Assembly: GCF_000621445.1 (NCBI RefSeq)
Contig: NZ_JHYI01000019.1
Span: forward strand, 62,001 to 126,000
Source: Alkalihalobacillus bogoriensis ATCC BAA-922
GTDB lineage: Bacteria > Bacillota > Bacilli > Bacillales > Bacillaceae_F
DNA length: 64,000 bases
Direction: 5' to 3'
A program made the translations under genes and the position numbers. This document shows, piece after piece, positions 36,361 through 44,550 of this stretch. Within the stretch, counting starts at the first letter, position 1. Each line of letters begins with the position of its first letter. The notes under the pieces were generated by a model that saw only the letters and a program-made list of their open reading frames with translations, made no database searches and was not told the DNA's origin.

Positions 36361-36581
36361 TAAATGAGATAGGCACCAAAATCACTTATAAAAAATGAAT
36401 AATCATGTAGGATTTTCTGACAAATGAATTATCGGAAAACTTCGTAAAATCAATGTTTTATTATGTCGTTGATATAATTTTCTAATAATTCAGATGAATA
36501 TAAATACAATCATATGCATTGACCATTTCTGTTTCTTGACGTAATCTTATAAGTGGAGCATAGGAGAAAGCAGGTGTGGCA

Positions 36582-37205
36582 ATGGCAACAGCATTCAAGA
36601 AAATTATACTTATTACGATCGGATTATTTTTAACAGCATTAGGATTAAGATTACTAGCCGTATTTGATTTTACTTTTGGAGGAACAGCTGGAATTGCATC
36701 AATTCTGACATTTTCATCTGAATTACCGTGGGGTATATGGTTTTTCTTAGTCAATCTACCCTTCTTTATTATTTCATTACGAAAACTAGGAAAATGGTTT
36801 AGTGTATACAGCTTACTGTCGATAACAGGAATTTCTATGATAAGTGAAGTGTTAACGGTTATAACGTATGTTCCATTGCCAAGCTGGCTGACAACGATTA
36901 TTGCCGCTTTAAGTATCGGATTTGGCGTTACGCTTGTATTAAATAATGGTTCTTCTTTAGGCGGAATTCATATTCTTGCATTATATCTAGACCAAAGATG
37001 GAAGATTAACCGTGGTATTTCGATTTTTGTGAGTGATCTCTTAATTATTTTATGTGCTGGACTTTTAGTAGGATGGTCAAATGCGGTCCTGTCTGTTGCT
37101 GCAATTATGATTGCGAGTACAATCATTGGTCGTTATAAAAAGACACCAATTAAGCAGGCAGTTGAAGATGAAGTAGAAGAAGGAACATATGCACAATCAT
37201 CTTAA
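36582..37205 (+). CDS. YitT/YczE-like integral membrane protein
   Basis: A 207-residue protein with five or six membrane helices, including IILITIGLFLTALGLRLLAV near the N-terminus, the Gly-rich FGGTAGIASIL turn and a second LGGIHILALYL segment after NNGSSLGG. This matches the membrane part of the YitT/DUF161-type family but lacks the C-terminal soluble DUF2179 domain. ATG 36582 has GCAGGTG before it; GTG 36576 is an alternative. Substrate or role unknown. It ends at a strong bidirectional terminator. Confidence 0.75.
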   Translation: MATAFKKIILITIGLFLTALGLRLLAVFDFTFGGTAGIASILTFSSELPWGIWFFLVNLPFFIISLRKLGKWFSVYSLLSITGISMISEVLTVITYVPLPSWLTTIIAALSIGFGVTLVLNNGSSLGGIHILALYLDQRWKINRGISIFVSDLLIILCAGLLVGWSNAVLSVAAIMIASTIIGRYKKTPIKQAVEDEVEEGTYAQSS

Positions 37206-37234
37206 AATTTGTGAGTGAGCGTTCGTTCGAATAA

Positions 37235-37286
37235 ACAGGAGAAAACCAATCCAGCTTATTAAAGTGGATTGGTTTTCTCCTGTTTA
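37235..37286. terminator. Bidirectional terminator
   Basis: AACAGGAGAAAACCAATCCA pairs perfectly with its inverse at the 3' side round a loop of about 11 bases; T and A tracts serve both converging genes. Confidence 0.9.
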
Positions 37287-37303
37287 AAAATATATACAAA
37301 TAA

Positions 37304-38527
37304 TTATTGAATTCTTTTTGCACCTAAGTATCTTGTACTCCAATAGTTTTCATCTAAGCTACTCGTTGTCACACCTGTAGAAGACCCTGCATGGATAAAA
37401 TTTCTGTCGCCAATATAAATACCAGCATGGGATGGTCCTGATTTATACGTTGTGAAAAAGACGATATCCCCAACAGATGGTTCAGATACAGATGATGACG
37501 CACCCCAAATTTCACTTACCGTTCTTGGAATGGAAATACCATGTTGTTTAAATACATATTGTAAAAATCCGCTACAATCAAAACCGCTCGTCGTTGTACC
37601 TCCCCATACATAAGGAACACCGATTAAATCTTTAGCGGTGGCTATTGTCGATCCGTTTGCTTTTGGCTGCGGTTCGGCCTCTGCTTTTGGCTCAGATTTT
37701 TCCTTTTGTTTCGAGGTTTGATTTTCACTTGAAGAAGGTTCAGTTTCCTGTGCTGCTGTTGTAGCATTCACTTCAGTTTCATTCACTTGAACTTCATGGA
37801 CTTGCACCGTTTCTTTATATGTTGCATAGTCTATTACTGATTCAGCTTCAAGTAAGTGACCGATCGTTTCCGGTCCAGCAAGACCATCGACTTGCAATTG
37901 GTGTGCTCGCTGATAATCAAGGACTGCTTGTTTTGTCTTTGGTCCAAACTTTCCGTCTACACCTTCATAATAACCATACTCTTTTAATTCTTCTTGCAAT
38001 TGTTTTACGACCTCACCACGATCCCCATATTGTAATAAGTGCTCCGTGCTTAATGTCTCTTCTTGTGATAGTTGTGGAGATAATTCAGAAGAGATGAGAG
38101 CTTTGTTCGGATCGTTTGTTTCCACTTTTATATTCGATTTCACGAGTGTACCCGAAGCGAGTTTCGTTTCAGCTGACGTTAATAAATGTTGTCTTGTCTC
38201 TTTTCCAACAATGCCATCAACAGTTAAATCATGAGCGGATTGATATTGTTTGACCGCTTGCATCGTGACGAGCCCATACATGCCATCATGTGGACCTTTG
38301 TAATATTGAAAAGCAGATAAAAAACCTTGTAAATGTAAAACTTGCTGTCCTTTGTCACCGAATTTTAGTTTCTGGTCCATTTGAAGAGTTTGATCTTTAA
38401 TTAATTTCTCTGGCTCTTCATAATTTTTTTCCGTTGCCCCAACTTGGGCTGAAACATTCATGGCAGCGCCTAAAACCATAGAAGTGACTAACAGTTTACC
38501 TTTAGTGTCTGTTTTCATCACCATCAT
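37304..38527 (-). CDS. Secreted NlpC/P60 peptidoglycan endopeptidase with two PG-binding domains
   Basis: A 407-residue exported cell-wall hydrolase. A signal peptide (about 1-30, ending MNVSAQVGA) is followed by two peptidoglycan_binding_1 domains (LKFGDKGQQVLHLQGFL near 55; LQYGDRGEVVKQLQEEL near 165), a Glu/Ser/Lys/Pro linker (about 250-290) and an NlpC/P60 domain with GVPYVWGGTTTSGFDCSGFL (catalytic Cys318), SHAGIYIG and FIHAGS. Enzymes of this family cut gamma-D-Glu-diamino acid links in stem peptides. AGGAGGATAA precedes two clustered ATGs. It is monocistronic. Confidence 0.93.
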   Translation of the reverse strand: MMVMKTDTKGKLLVTSMVLGAAMNVSAQVGATEKNYEEPEKLIKDQTLQMDQKLKFGDKGQQVLHLQGFLSAFQYYKGPHDGMYGLVTMQAVKQYQSAHDLTVDGIVGKETRQHLLTSAETKLASGTLVKSNIKVETNDPNKALISSELSPQLSQEETLSTEHLLQYGDRGEVVKQLQEELKEYGYYEGVDGKFGPKTKQAVLDYQRAHQLQVDGLAGPETIGHLLEAESVIDYATYKETVQVHEVQVNETEVNATTAAQETEPSSSENQTSKQKEKSEPKAEAEPQPKANGSTIATAKDLIGVPYVWGGTTTSGFDCSGFLQYVFKQHGISIPRTVSEIWGASSSVSEPSVGDIVFFTTYKSGPSHAGIYIGDRNFIHAGSSTGVTTSSLDENYWSTRYLGAKRIQ

Positions 38528-38720
38528 TTATCCTCCTGTATTCCCCATTGTCATGGTGGTTTATCAATGAAAAGTGACCAATTGACGATGACAGCCCTTA
38601 CCACACATTGTATTGATTATGATTCTGTGATAGAACAAAATTTCTGTTTGTTTTCTTTCAAAACGGGAAGATAGTATAATGAAAGTAGGACATTATATAC
38701 ATAATCAGGAGGTTACGAAA

Positions 38721-39236
38721 GTGGAGAAAAAAGTCATTGCCTTAGTTGATGAAGAATTTGAAGATTTAGAGTTATGGTACCCTGTATTACGTTTACGAGA
38801 AGAAGGAATTACCGTTCATCTCGTAGGACCGGAAGAAAACACCGTCTATCATGGGAAATATGGAGTCCCTGTCACAACAGACTATGCGTTTTCGCAAATT
38901 GATCCTAGTCAATATGACGGAATTCTTGTACCTGGTGGTTGGGCACCAGACAAATTGCGAAGGTATAAAGAAGTACTAGAAATGGTCACTCATATGAATG
39001 ATAGGAAAAAGCCGATCGGACAAATTTGTCATGCTGGTTGGGTGTTAATCTCAGCGAAAATATTACAAGGTGTTAAAGTGACGAGTACGCCAGGCATTCG
39101 CGATGATATGGAAAATGCAGGAGCGATTTGGTTTGATGAAGCGGTTGTTGTAGATGGCCATATTGTCTCAAGTCGAAGACCACCTGATTTACCACAGTAT
39201 GGACAAGCATTTGTAGAAGCACTGAACAAATTGTGA
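38721..39236 (+). CDS. PfpI/DJ-1 family protein (deglycase or protease-like)
   Basis: A 171-residue DJ-1/PfpI-fold protein. Visible are the catalytic Glu in VDEEFEDLELWYP, DGILVPGGWAPDKLRR and the nucleophile-elbow Cys in GQICHAGWVL. Family members act as glyoxalases, deglycases or proteases. The frame extends to an ATG at 38679, but that ATG lies inside a TATAAT (38675-38680), a likely -10 box, whereas GTG 38721 has AGGAGGT 7 bp ahead. A link to methylglyoxal defence is inference. Confidence 0.88.
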   Translation: MEKKVIALVDEEFEDLELWYPVLRLREEGITVHLVGPEENTVYHGKYGVPVTTDYAFSQIDPSQYDGILVPGGWAPDKLRRYKEVLEMVTHMNDRKKPIGQICHAGWVLISAKILQGVKVTSTPGIRDDMENAGAIWFDEAVVVDGHIVSSRRPPDLPQYGQAFVEALNKL

Positions 39237-39254
39237 CGGAGTGAGGGGTCAAGG

Positions 39255-40202
39255 TTGGAAATTCATTTTTTTGGGACTGGTGCAGGCATCCCGTCGAAAG
39301 AAAGAAATGTAAGTGCACTTGCAATACGATTCCTCCAACAAAACGGGAAGGTTTGGTTGTTTGATTGTGGGGAAGCGACACAACATCAACTATTATATTC
39401 TCGCTTATCATTAAGTAAGGTGGAAAAAATATTCATCTCTCATCTCCATGGAGATCATATATATGGATTGCCCGGAATACTAGGAAGTCGTTCTTTCCAA
39501 GGAGCGACTTCCCCATTAAGCGTATACGGTCCAAAAGGGATAAAGGTGTTTATCGAAACAACGTTAGCCGTATCGAAAACCTATTTGAAATATCCGTTGT
39601 ACATATATGAAATCGAAAAAGGGATATTATGGGACGACAAGGAAGGTAAAATGGAAGTTTTTTCATTAGAGCATGCGATTGAAAGTTTCGGATTTCGTTT
39701 TTGTGAAAAACCAAAATGTGGAAAACTCCAAATTGGAAAATTAATGGAAAAGGGAATCCCGCCTGGACCCATATATGAACAGCTCAAGCAAGGTCAAACG
39801 ATCACTTTAGAAAATGGAGAGAAAATAGATGGGACCCAATTTGTAGGACCTAGTCAACCTGGGCGAGTCGTTGCCGTGGCTGGGGATACAAAAATTTGTG
39901 AAACTAGTTATCAACTTGCGAGTGATGCAGACTTATTAATTCATGAAGCAACGTTTCGAACGGGTGAGGAAGAAACGGCATCTCAATTCGGCCATTCTAC
40001 TGTCAAACAAGTGACTGAGCTTGCCCTTGACTGTAATGTGAAACAACTTTTATTAACTCATATTAGTTCAAGATATCATGACGAAACGAAAGAGATTGAA
40101 CAAGAGGCGCAAGCGTTCTTCCCAGCTTGTTTTGTAGCAAACGACTTTGATGTGTTCTCCTTTGATGAAAAGAATAAAAAACTAAGCAAACAGACAAATT
40201 AA
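39255..40202 (+). CDS. rnz: Ribonuclease Z
   Basis: RNase Z trims tRNA 3' trailers before CCA addition. The 315-residue metallo-beta-lactamase-fold protein has FFGTGAGIPSKERNVSA, the zinc motif SHLHGDH (His63, His65, Asp67, His68), the exosite arm region KPKCGKLQIGKLMEKGIPPG and VAGDTKICE. The start is TTG 39255 after GTGAGGGGTCAAGG, 18 bp after the preceding stop. The other 3'-end enzyme, Cca, also lies in this window. Confidence 0.95.
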   Translation: MEIHFFGTGAGIPSKERNVSALAIRFLQQNGKVWLFDCGEATQHQLLYSRLSLSKVEKIFISHLHGDHIYGLPGILGSRSFQGATSPLSVYGPKGIKVFIETTLAVSKTYLKYPLYIYEIEKGILWDDKEGKMEVFSLEHAIESFGFRFCEKPKCGKLQIGKLMEKGIPPGPIYEQLKQGQTITLENGEKIDGTQFVGPSQPGRVVAVAGDTKICETSYQLASDADLLIHEATFRTGEEETASQFGHSTVKQVTELALDCNVKQLLLTHISSRYHDETKEIEQEAQAFFPACFVANDFDVFSFDEKNKKLSKQTN

Positions 40203-40239
40203 TATCATTCCCTACTCATCAAAACAAGGAGGAACAGAG

Positions 40240-40500
40240 ATGGCCATACATGAACAAGTGAATCAATTTGTTGAAAAAGCAAATGAAACGATTGAACTTG
40301 CACAACAACAATTAGATTTGGCAAAACGAGTTGAAGCAGGTGACCCAGAGGATTATAGTGAGGCTCAGTTAAAGCTAGAAGAAATTAATGAGGAGCTAAA
40401 CAGCTTAATTCGAAGCGCAACGCCTGAGCAACGTGACCAATTGCACCGTGCACAACAACGGGTATCACAAATGCAAAATAATATGATTTTAAAAAGGTAA
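40240..40500 (+). CDS. ytzC: YtzC-like small protein (DUF2524)
   Basis: An 86-residue, acidic, all-helical protein with a heptad-like pattern (VNQFVEKANETIELAQQQLD; QLHRAQQRVSQMQNNMIL) and a central PEDYSEAQLKLEEI segment. The QMQNNMIL C-terminus and length fit the YtzC/DUF2524 proteins of Bacillus. Function unknown. AAGGAGGAACAG precedes the ATG. Confidence 0.75.
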   Translation: MAIHEQVNQFVEKANETIELAQQQLDLAKRVEAGDPEDYSEAQLKLEEINEELNSLIRSATPEQRDQLHRAQQRVSQMQNNMILKR

Positions 40501-40507
40501 CTGAAAA

Positions 40508-40540
40508 AGGCTGTTGAGCTAATTTACTCAACAGCCTAAT
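40508..40540. terminator. Terminator between ytzC and the yjcZ array
   Basis: AGGCTGTTGAG pairs with CTCAACAGCCT (about 40508-40537). T-richness is modest on both strands; it separates convergent genes. Confidence 0.7.
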
Positions 40541-40545
40541 ATTAT

Positions 40546-40632
40546 TTACCAAGCGTAAGTGGAACCGATGATGATGAGGAGAATAAACAACACAACGATT
40601 AACGCAAATCCGCCACCATAAGTGTGAGTCAT
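40546..40632 (-). CDS. YjcZ family 28-residue peptide, copy 1
   Basis: Reads MTHTYGGGFALIVVLFILL then IIIGSTYAW. A Tyr/Gly-rich head and a single hydrophobic segment are typical of the YjcZ-like sporulation peptides of Bacillus. AAGGAGGGATGAGAA precedes the ATG. Upstream on this strand, CATGATATAAAAC recurs before copy 3 and may be a promoter -10 element. Last gene of a four-copy array. Confidence 0.85.
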   Translation of the reverse strand: MTHTYGGGFALIVVLFILLIIIGSTYAW

Positions 40633-40684
40633 TTCTCATCCCTCCTTACCGAGTTCGAGTTTTATATCATGCGTTGATGAGTAA

Positions 40685-40771
40685 TTACCAAGTGTATGCT
40701 GTTCCGATGATGATTAAAAGGATAAACAACACAACTAGTAAAGCAAATCCACTACCGTAAGCGTGACCCAT
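40685..40771 (-). CDS. YjcZ family 28-residue peptide, copy 2
   Basis: Reads MGHAYGSGFALLVVLFILL then IIIGTAYTW, the most divergent head in the array (GHAYGSG in place of THTYGGG). AAAGGAGGAATGAACC lies ahead of the ATG. Probably membrane-bound in the sporulating cell or spore by family analogy. Confidence 0.85.
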   Translation of the reverse strand: MGHAYGSGFALLVVLFILLIIIGTAYTW

Positions 40772-40826
40772 GGTTCATTCCTCCTTTACGATTTTTTGTA
40801 TATTTTAACGTACATCTATTTTTTCA

Positions 40827-40913
40827 TTACCAAGTGTAAGTCGCACCGATGATAATGAGAAGGATAAACAATACAACGAGTAACGCAAATCCGCTTCCGA
40901 AAGTGTGAGTCAT
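40827..40913 (-). CDS. YjcZ family 28-residue peptide, copy 3
   Basis: Reads MTHTFGSGFALLVVLFILL then IIIGATYTW. TAGGAGGAATTCTT precedes the ATG, and CATGATATAAACC lies about 30 bp upstream on the minus strand, matching the element before copy 1. Confidence 0.85.
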   Translation of the reverse strand: MTHTFGSGFALLVVLFILLIIIGATYTW

Positions 40914-40968
40914 AAGAATTCCTCCTATAGTTAGCCTTTTGGTTTATATCATGTTTACTCCTCAGTTA

Positions 40969-41055
40969 TTACCAAGTGTAAGCTGAACCGATGATAATAA
41001 GAAGGATAAACAACACAACCAATAACGCAAATCCGCCTCCGTAAGTGTGAGTCAT
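40969..41055 (-). CDS. YjcZ family 28-residue peptide, copy 4
   Basis: Reads MTHTYGGGFALLVVLFILL then IIIGSAYTW. AAGGAGGTATGAGTT precedes the ATG. It is first in the array and has the best sigma-K-like promoter upstream (41099-41125). Confidence 0.85.
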   Translation of the reverse strand: MTHTYGGGFALLVVLFILLIIIGSAYTW

Positions 41056-41098
41056 AACTCATACCTCCTTGTAAAGTTAATCATTGACCTTACACTGT

Positions 41099-41125
41099 TA
41101 CCATATGTAAATGAAATAAAAAGGT
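41099..41125 (-). promoter_or_regulatory. Candidate sigma-K promoter of the yjcZ array
   Basis: On the minus strand ACC (41125-41123), a 15-bp spacer and CATATGGTA (41107-41099), close to the late mother-cell pattern AC / CATAnnnTA. Spacing to the copy 4 ATG is about 44 bp. Confidence 0.5.
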
Positions 41126-41242
41126 ATAGGCATTCAACCTGTTTTCGAAAAAAAAATCAAATTTATTTCTTCCTTTTGATTAAAAGGGGATTTTGCCTTA
41201 AACAGCGAATGTTCAAAGAAGACAAAAAGGAGTGATAAATAC

Positions 41243-42361
41243 ATGGGTAGTGAAACAAACGAGCGAGTATTAATGGGGCCAGGTCCAAGTGATGTTCATC
41301 CCAATGTACTACGAGAAATGGCAAAACCTTTATTAGGTCACTTGGATCCAGCTTTTTTAACGGTCATGAATGAAACGATGTCATTATTAAGACAAGTATA
41401 TCAAACGGAAAATAAGCTTACTCTGGCTATGAGCGGAACCGGTAGCGCAGGAATGGAAACGGTGTTTGTCAATTTAGTCGAGCCGGGTGATAAAGTTGTT
41501 ATTTGTGTAAACGGTTTATTTGGACAACGAATGGTTGATGTAGCGAGCCGCTGTGGAGCTACTGTCATTGAAGTAAAGGCTCCTTGGGGTGAAATCATTG
41601 ACATTACCAAAGTTAAAACAACGTTAGAACAACATCCCGATGTTGCCCTTGTGGCTGTTGTTCATGCTGAAACATCAACAGGTGTCCTTCAACCATTAGA
41701 ACAACTTAGTCAAATTGTCCATGATTATGAAGCGTTGTTCGTTTGTGACATGGTAACATCTCTAGGAGGAGTTCCGACTTTAATTGATGAAAGAAAAATT
41801 GATGCCGCCTATAGCGGAACACAAAAATGTTTAAGTGCACCACCAGGTTTAGCACCAGTAACGTTTAGTGAACGAGCAGTTCATAAAATGGAAAAAAGAA
41901 AAACAAAAGTCCAAAGCTGGTATTTAGATTTATCGATGATTCAAAACTATTGGGGAGAAGAGCGTTCATACCATCATACTGCTCCGATTACAATGGTATA
42001 TGGCCTGCATGAGTCATTGCGGTTAATAATAAACGAGGGATTGGAACAAGTTTTTGAGCGACATCGTCATTTTGGTGAAGCATTACATAAAGGGTTAGAC
42101 CAAATGGGACTAAAGCTTCTTGTTCAAAAAGAGCACCGTCTCCCACAATTAACATCTGTTCTCATTCCAGATGGGGTAGACGATGTGAACGTTAGAAAGC
42201 AATTATTAACAAAGTACGGTATTGAAATTGGTGGAGGATTAGGTGAATTAAAAGGGAAAGTATGGAGAATTGGATTGATGGGCTTTAATGCAAAACAACG
42301 AAATGTTACTTTGTTTTTAGCGGCGTTGCAAGACGTGTTAGCAACGAATTCAAAAGCATAA
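41243..42361 (+). CDS. Class V aminotransferase, alanine/serine--glyoxylate type
   Basis: A 372-residue PLP enzyme of the alanine-glyoxylate/serine-pyruvate aminotransferase group: LMGPGPSDVHPNVLREM, GTGSAGMETVFVNLVEPGD, FVCDMVTSLGG and the PLP Lys195 in SGTQKCLSAPPGLAPV, with the C-terminal IGGGLGELKGKVWRIGLMG. Likely donors are alanine or serine with glyoxylate as acceptor; PucG-type ureidoglycine activity is possible, but no purine genes lie nearby. AAAGGAGTGAT precedes ATG 41243. Confidence 0.88.
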   Translation: MGSETNERVLMGPGPSDVHPNVLREMAKPLLGHLDPAFLTVMNETMSLLRQVYQTENKLTLAMSGTGSAGMETVFVNLVEPGDKVVICVNGLFGQRMVDVASRCGATVIEVKAPWGEIIDITKVKTTLEQHPDVALVAVVHAETSTGVLQPLEQLSQIVHDYEALFVCDMVTSLGGVPTLIDERKIDAAYSGTQKCLSAPPGLAPVTFSERAVHKMEKRKTKVQSWYLDLSMIQNYWGEERSYHHTAPITMVYGLHESLRLIINEGLEQVFERHRHFGEALHKGLDQMGLKLLVQKEHRLPQLTSVLIPDGVDDVNVRKQLLTKYGIEIGGGLGELKGKVWRIGLMGFNAKQRNVTLFLAALQDVLATNSKA

Positions 42362-42425
42362 TTGTTCGTCTTTCATGAGAAATTCTTGTATAATGAGGGA
42401 AGTCCGGAAAAGAAAGGGAAATGAA

Positions 42426-42743
42426 ATGCAAGAATTAACAAAAAAAGAAGCATATCAATATGTTTCAAGTGATGTTGGCAAAGTAGCCCTTTATGTTTAC
42501 TCGCCATTATGTGGGACATGTAAAGTAGCAACGGCTATGATGGAGACGATAGAAAAAATGCTTCCAAGTCTACATATTGCGAAATGCAACATAAATACGA
42601 TGCCAATGTTAGCACAAGATTTGAAAATCAAAAGCGTTCCTTATTTAGCAATTATCCAAAATGGACATATTCATTATGAAATTTATGCGTTTCGTTCTAT
42701 CCCATTTTTGTTTGACACATTAAAAAAACAAGTGATTGAATAG
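42426..42743 (+). CDS. Thioredoxin-like protein, YusE-like
   Basis: A 105-residue thioredoxin-fold protein with the active site SPLCGTCK (Cys29 and Cys32) and the cis-Pro region KIKSVPYLAI. The CGTC motif differs from WCGPC of true thioredoxin. ATG 42426 after AAAGGGAAATGA is chosen over the open frame to 42375. First of three small redox genes in a row, with brxA and a TlpA-like protein. Confidence 0.85.
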   Translation: MQELTKKEAYQYVSSDVGKVALYVYSPLCGTCKVATAMMETIEKMLPSLHIAKCNINTMPMLAQDLKIKSVPYLAIIQNGHIHYEIYAFRSIPFLFDTLKKQVIE

Positions 42744-42795
42744 AAACCGGTTGTTTAAAAAAAGCTAAGGATGGAAAGTGAAAGGGGATATAAAC

Positions 42796-43230
42796 ATGTC
42801 GATGCACTATGAAGATTATATGAGACAAGTTGTTCAACCAATGAGATTAGAATTAACAAATGGTGGTTTTAAAGAATTAGTTACCGGGCAAGAGGTTACA
42901 GAATATATGGAAAATGCAGAAGGAACAACACTAGTCGTCGTCAATTCTGTTTGTGGTTGTGCTGCTGGATTAGCAAGACCTTCAGCGATTATTTCGCTTC
43001 AGCATGATGCAAAACCAGACCATCTTGTTACCGTGTTTGCAGGGCAAGATAAAGAAGCAACTGCAAAAATGCGTGAATACTTTGGTGATATTGAGCCATC
43101 TTCTCCTTCCATGGCTCTATTAAAAGGAAAAGATGTTGTTCATTTTATTCCAAGAGAACAAATTGAAGACCGAACTGTTGAGGATATTGTAGTAAACTTA
43201 ACAACTGCGTATGACGCTCATTGTCAATAA
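42796..43230 (+). CDS. brxA: Bacilliredoxin BrxA/BrxB family
   Basis: Bacilliredoxins remove bacillithiol from mixed disulfides on proteins. This 144-residue protein has the diagnostic CGC active site (Cys53-Gly-Cys55 in VVNSVCGCAAGLARP) and a C-terminal RTVEDIVVNLTTAYDAHC. BrxA and BrxB both carry this motif, so the paralogue is uncertain. ATG 42796 has AAAGGGGATAT upstream. The bacillithiol synthesis genes bshB1 and bshA lie in the same window, about 40 kb away. Confidence 0.92.
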   Translation: MSMHYEDYMRQVVQPMRLELTNGGFKELVTGQEVTEYMENAEGTTLVVVNSVCGCAAGLARPSAIISLQHDAKPDHLVTVFAGQDKEATAKMREYFGDIEPSSPSMALLKGKDVVHFIPREQIEDRTVEDIVVNLTTAYDAHCQ

Positions 43231-43256
43231 AAGTTTGTTAAAATGGAGGGTTTATT

Positions 43257-43673
43257 ATGGTGGCACCGCCATTTTCATTACACGAACTTCACACAAATAA
43301 AGTTGTTTCCCTTGCTGATTTTAAAGGGAAGCCTGTGATGTTAACTTTTTTTGCATCATGGTGTCCAGATTCAATGAAAGATTTACATCAGAAAAATCAA
43401 ATGTTTGAAACAATGGATAAGGATAAACTTCATTTTTTAACGGTAAATGTTACTGGAAGAGAAGGGAAAGCGGATGATGGTCCACGCTTTATTAAAGAGC
43501 AGAACTATCAATTTCCTGTACTTCTTGATGAAGGAACAAAAACATATGATGCGTATCGATGTATGGGAGTTCCTACAACCGTATTATTAAATGAAAAACA
43601 GGAAATTATCGCTACGTACAATGATAAAAGCTCGTTTATCGATATCATGAAAGGTGTATCACACCTTGTATAA
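43257..43673 (+). CDS. TlpA/AhpC-like thioredoxin-fold protein with CPDS active site
   Basis: A 138-residue cytoplasmic redoxin of the TlpA/ResA type: PFSLHELHTNKVVSLADFKG, PVMLTFFASWCPDSMKDL and a cis-Pro loop MGVPTTVLLN. The active site reads CPDS (Cys36 to Ser39), so the resolving Cys is missing; another Cys lies before the cis-Pro loop (YRCMGVP). There is no signal peptide or anchor, unlike ResA. A monothiol mechanism, perhaps via bacillithiol, is an inference from its brxA neighbour. AATGGAGGGTTT precedes the ATG. Confidence 0.8.
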   Translation: MVAPPFSLHELHTNKVVSLADFKGKPVMLTFFASWCPDSMKDLHQKNQMFETMDKDKLHFLTVNVTGREGKADDGPRFIKEQNYQFPVLLDEGTKTYDAYRCMGVPTTVLLNEKQEIIATYNDKSSFIDIMKGVSHLV

Positions 43674-43714
43674 AAATGGGAGGAGCCCTATGAAAAAGGG
43701 CTCGTCCCATTTTT
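43674..43714. terminator. Bidirectional terminator
   Basis: AAAATGGGAGGAGCCCT pairs with AGGGCTCGTCCCATTTT. The stop codon of the minus-strand phosphoesterase lies within the hairpin loop. Confidence 0.88.
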
Positions 43715-44419
43715 GATAACAGAAAATAATACTTCTTTGTTTGGATAATCACTTTTTCTACACTGTTCAATGACTTTGTCGACATCATATGAAACCCGTT
43801 CGATGCTCATACGATAATCTTGTTTGTTTTCTTCTAGTAGTAAATAAGACGCTTTCGTCAACCCGTCAAAAGGTAAACCAACACTTCCTAAATTGGCGAT
43901 GGATTTCCCCTCGAAATAACGAATGTATGGGAGATGGATATGTCCATATAGATAAATCGATGCTTCGTTAAGGACCATCATCTTTTCTTTTAACACAATT
44001 TGTTGTGTGTCTGGTAAGACAACATCAAATAAACTAGAAGGTGTGGCATGGAATGCATGGACTTGTGTGTGATTTAAAAGGGAAATCGTTACATCAAGTG
44101 GTAGTGCGGCTAACTGTTTGATGTCAGAATTTTGTAATTGTGACACAGTCCAGTCACGTTCGTTGTTCATGATGTCTACTACATGCGAAGGGACTTCTCC
44201 TTCTGCGACCCCTCTGACGACCCATTCATCCGCATTCCCTTTTATGATTTCTGTTGCGATTGAATGTACAAGTTCAAGGGAGCGTTTAGGTTCCGGCCCG
44301 CGAAAGCAAATATCCCCTAATACATAAACTTCATCGACATTTTGTTCCTTAATCGATTGAATAACGGCTTCGAGTGCGACAGCATTCCCGTGTATATCAG
44401 ATATAAAAGCGTATTTCAT
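43688..44419 (-). CDS. Calcineurin-like metallophosphoesterase
   Basis: A 243-residue phosphoesterase of the YfcE/MJ0936-like group. The metal motifs are ISDIHGN (7-13), GDICFRG, GNADE, HAFHATP and GHIHLPY, all intact. Members hydrolyse phosphodiesters or phosphoproteins; the substrate is unknown. ATG 44419 has AGGAGGAGC 6 bp ahead and gives the standard MKYAFISDIHGN start; the longer frame to 44470 is not needed. Confidence 0.9.
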   Translation of the reverse strand: MKYAFISDIHGNAVALEAVIQSIKEQNVDEVYVLGDICFRGPEPKRSLELVHSIATEIIKGNADEWVVRGVAEGEVPSHVVDIMNNERDWTVSQLQNSDIKQLAALPLDVTISLLNHTQVHAFHATPSSLFDVVLPDTQQIVLKEKMMVLNEASIYLYGHIHLPYIRYFEGKSIANLGSVGLPFDGLTKASYLLLEENKQDYRMSIERVSYDVDKVIEQCRKSDYPNKEVLFSVIKNGTSPFS

Positions 44420-44550
44420 ATGCTCCTCCTTTGTTTTTACATAGTATATCAAATCTATAAGCTCTAACAAAAGCAGAACATTGGTTTATTAAAAATGATT
44501 ATGTTACGATAATACAAGAACTGTGTCGTCTGTTGAAAGGAGAATAACGA

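Noticed and set aside
38679-38720. ATG 38679 as start of the PfpI-family gene
   Set aside because: It overlaps a TATAAT box and lacks a ribosome site; GTG 38721 has AGGAGGT at good spacing.
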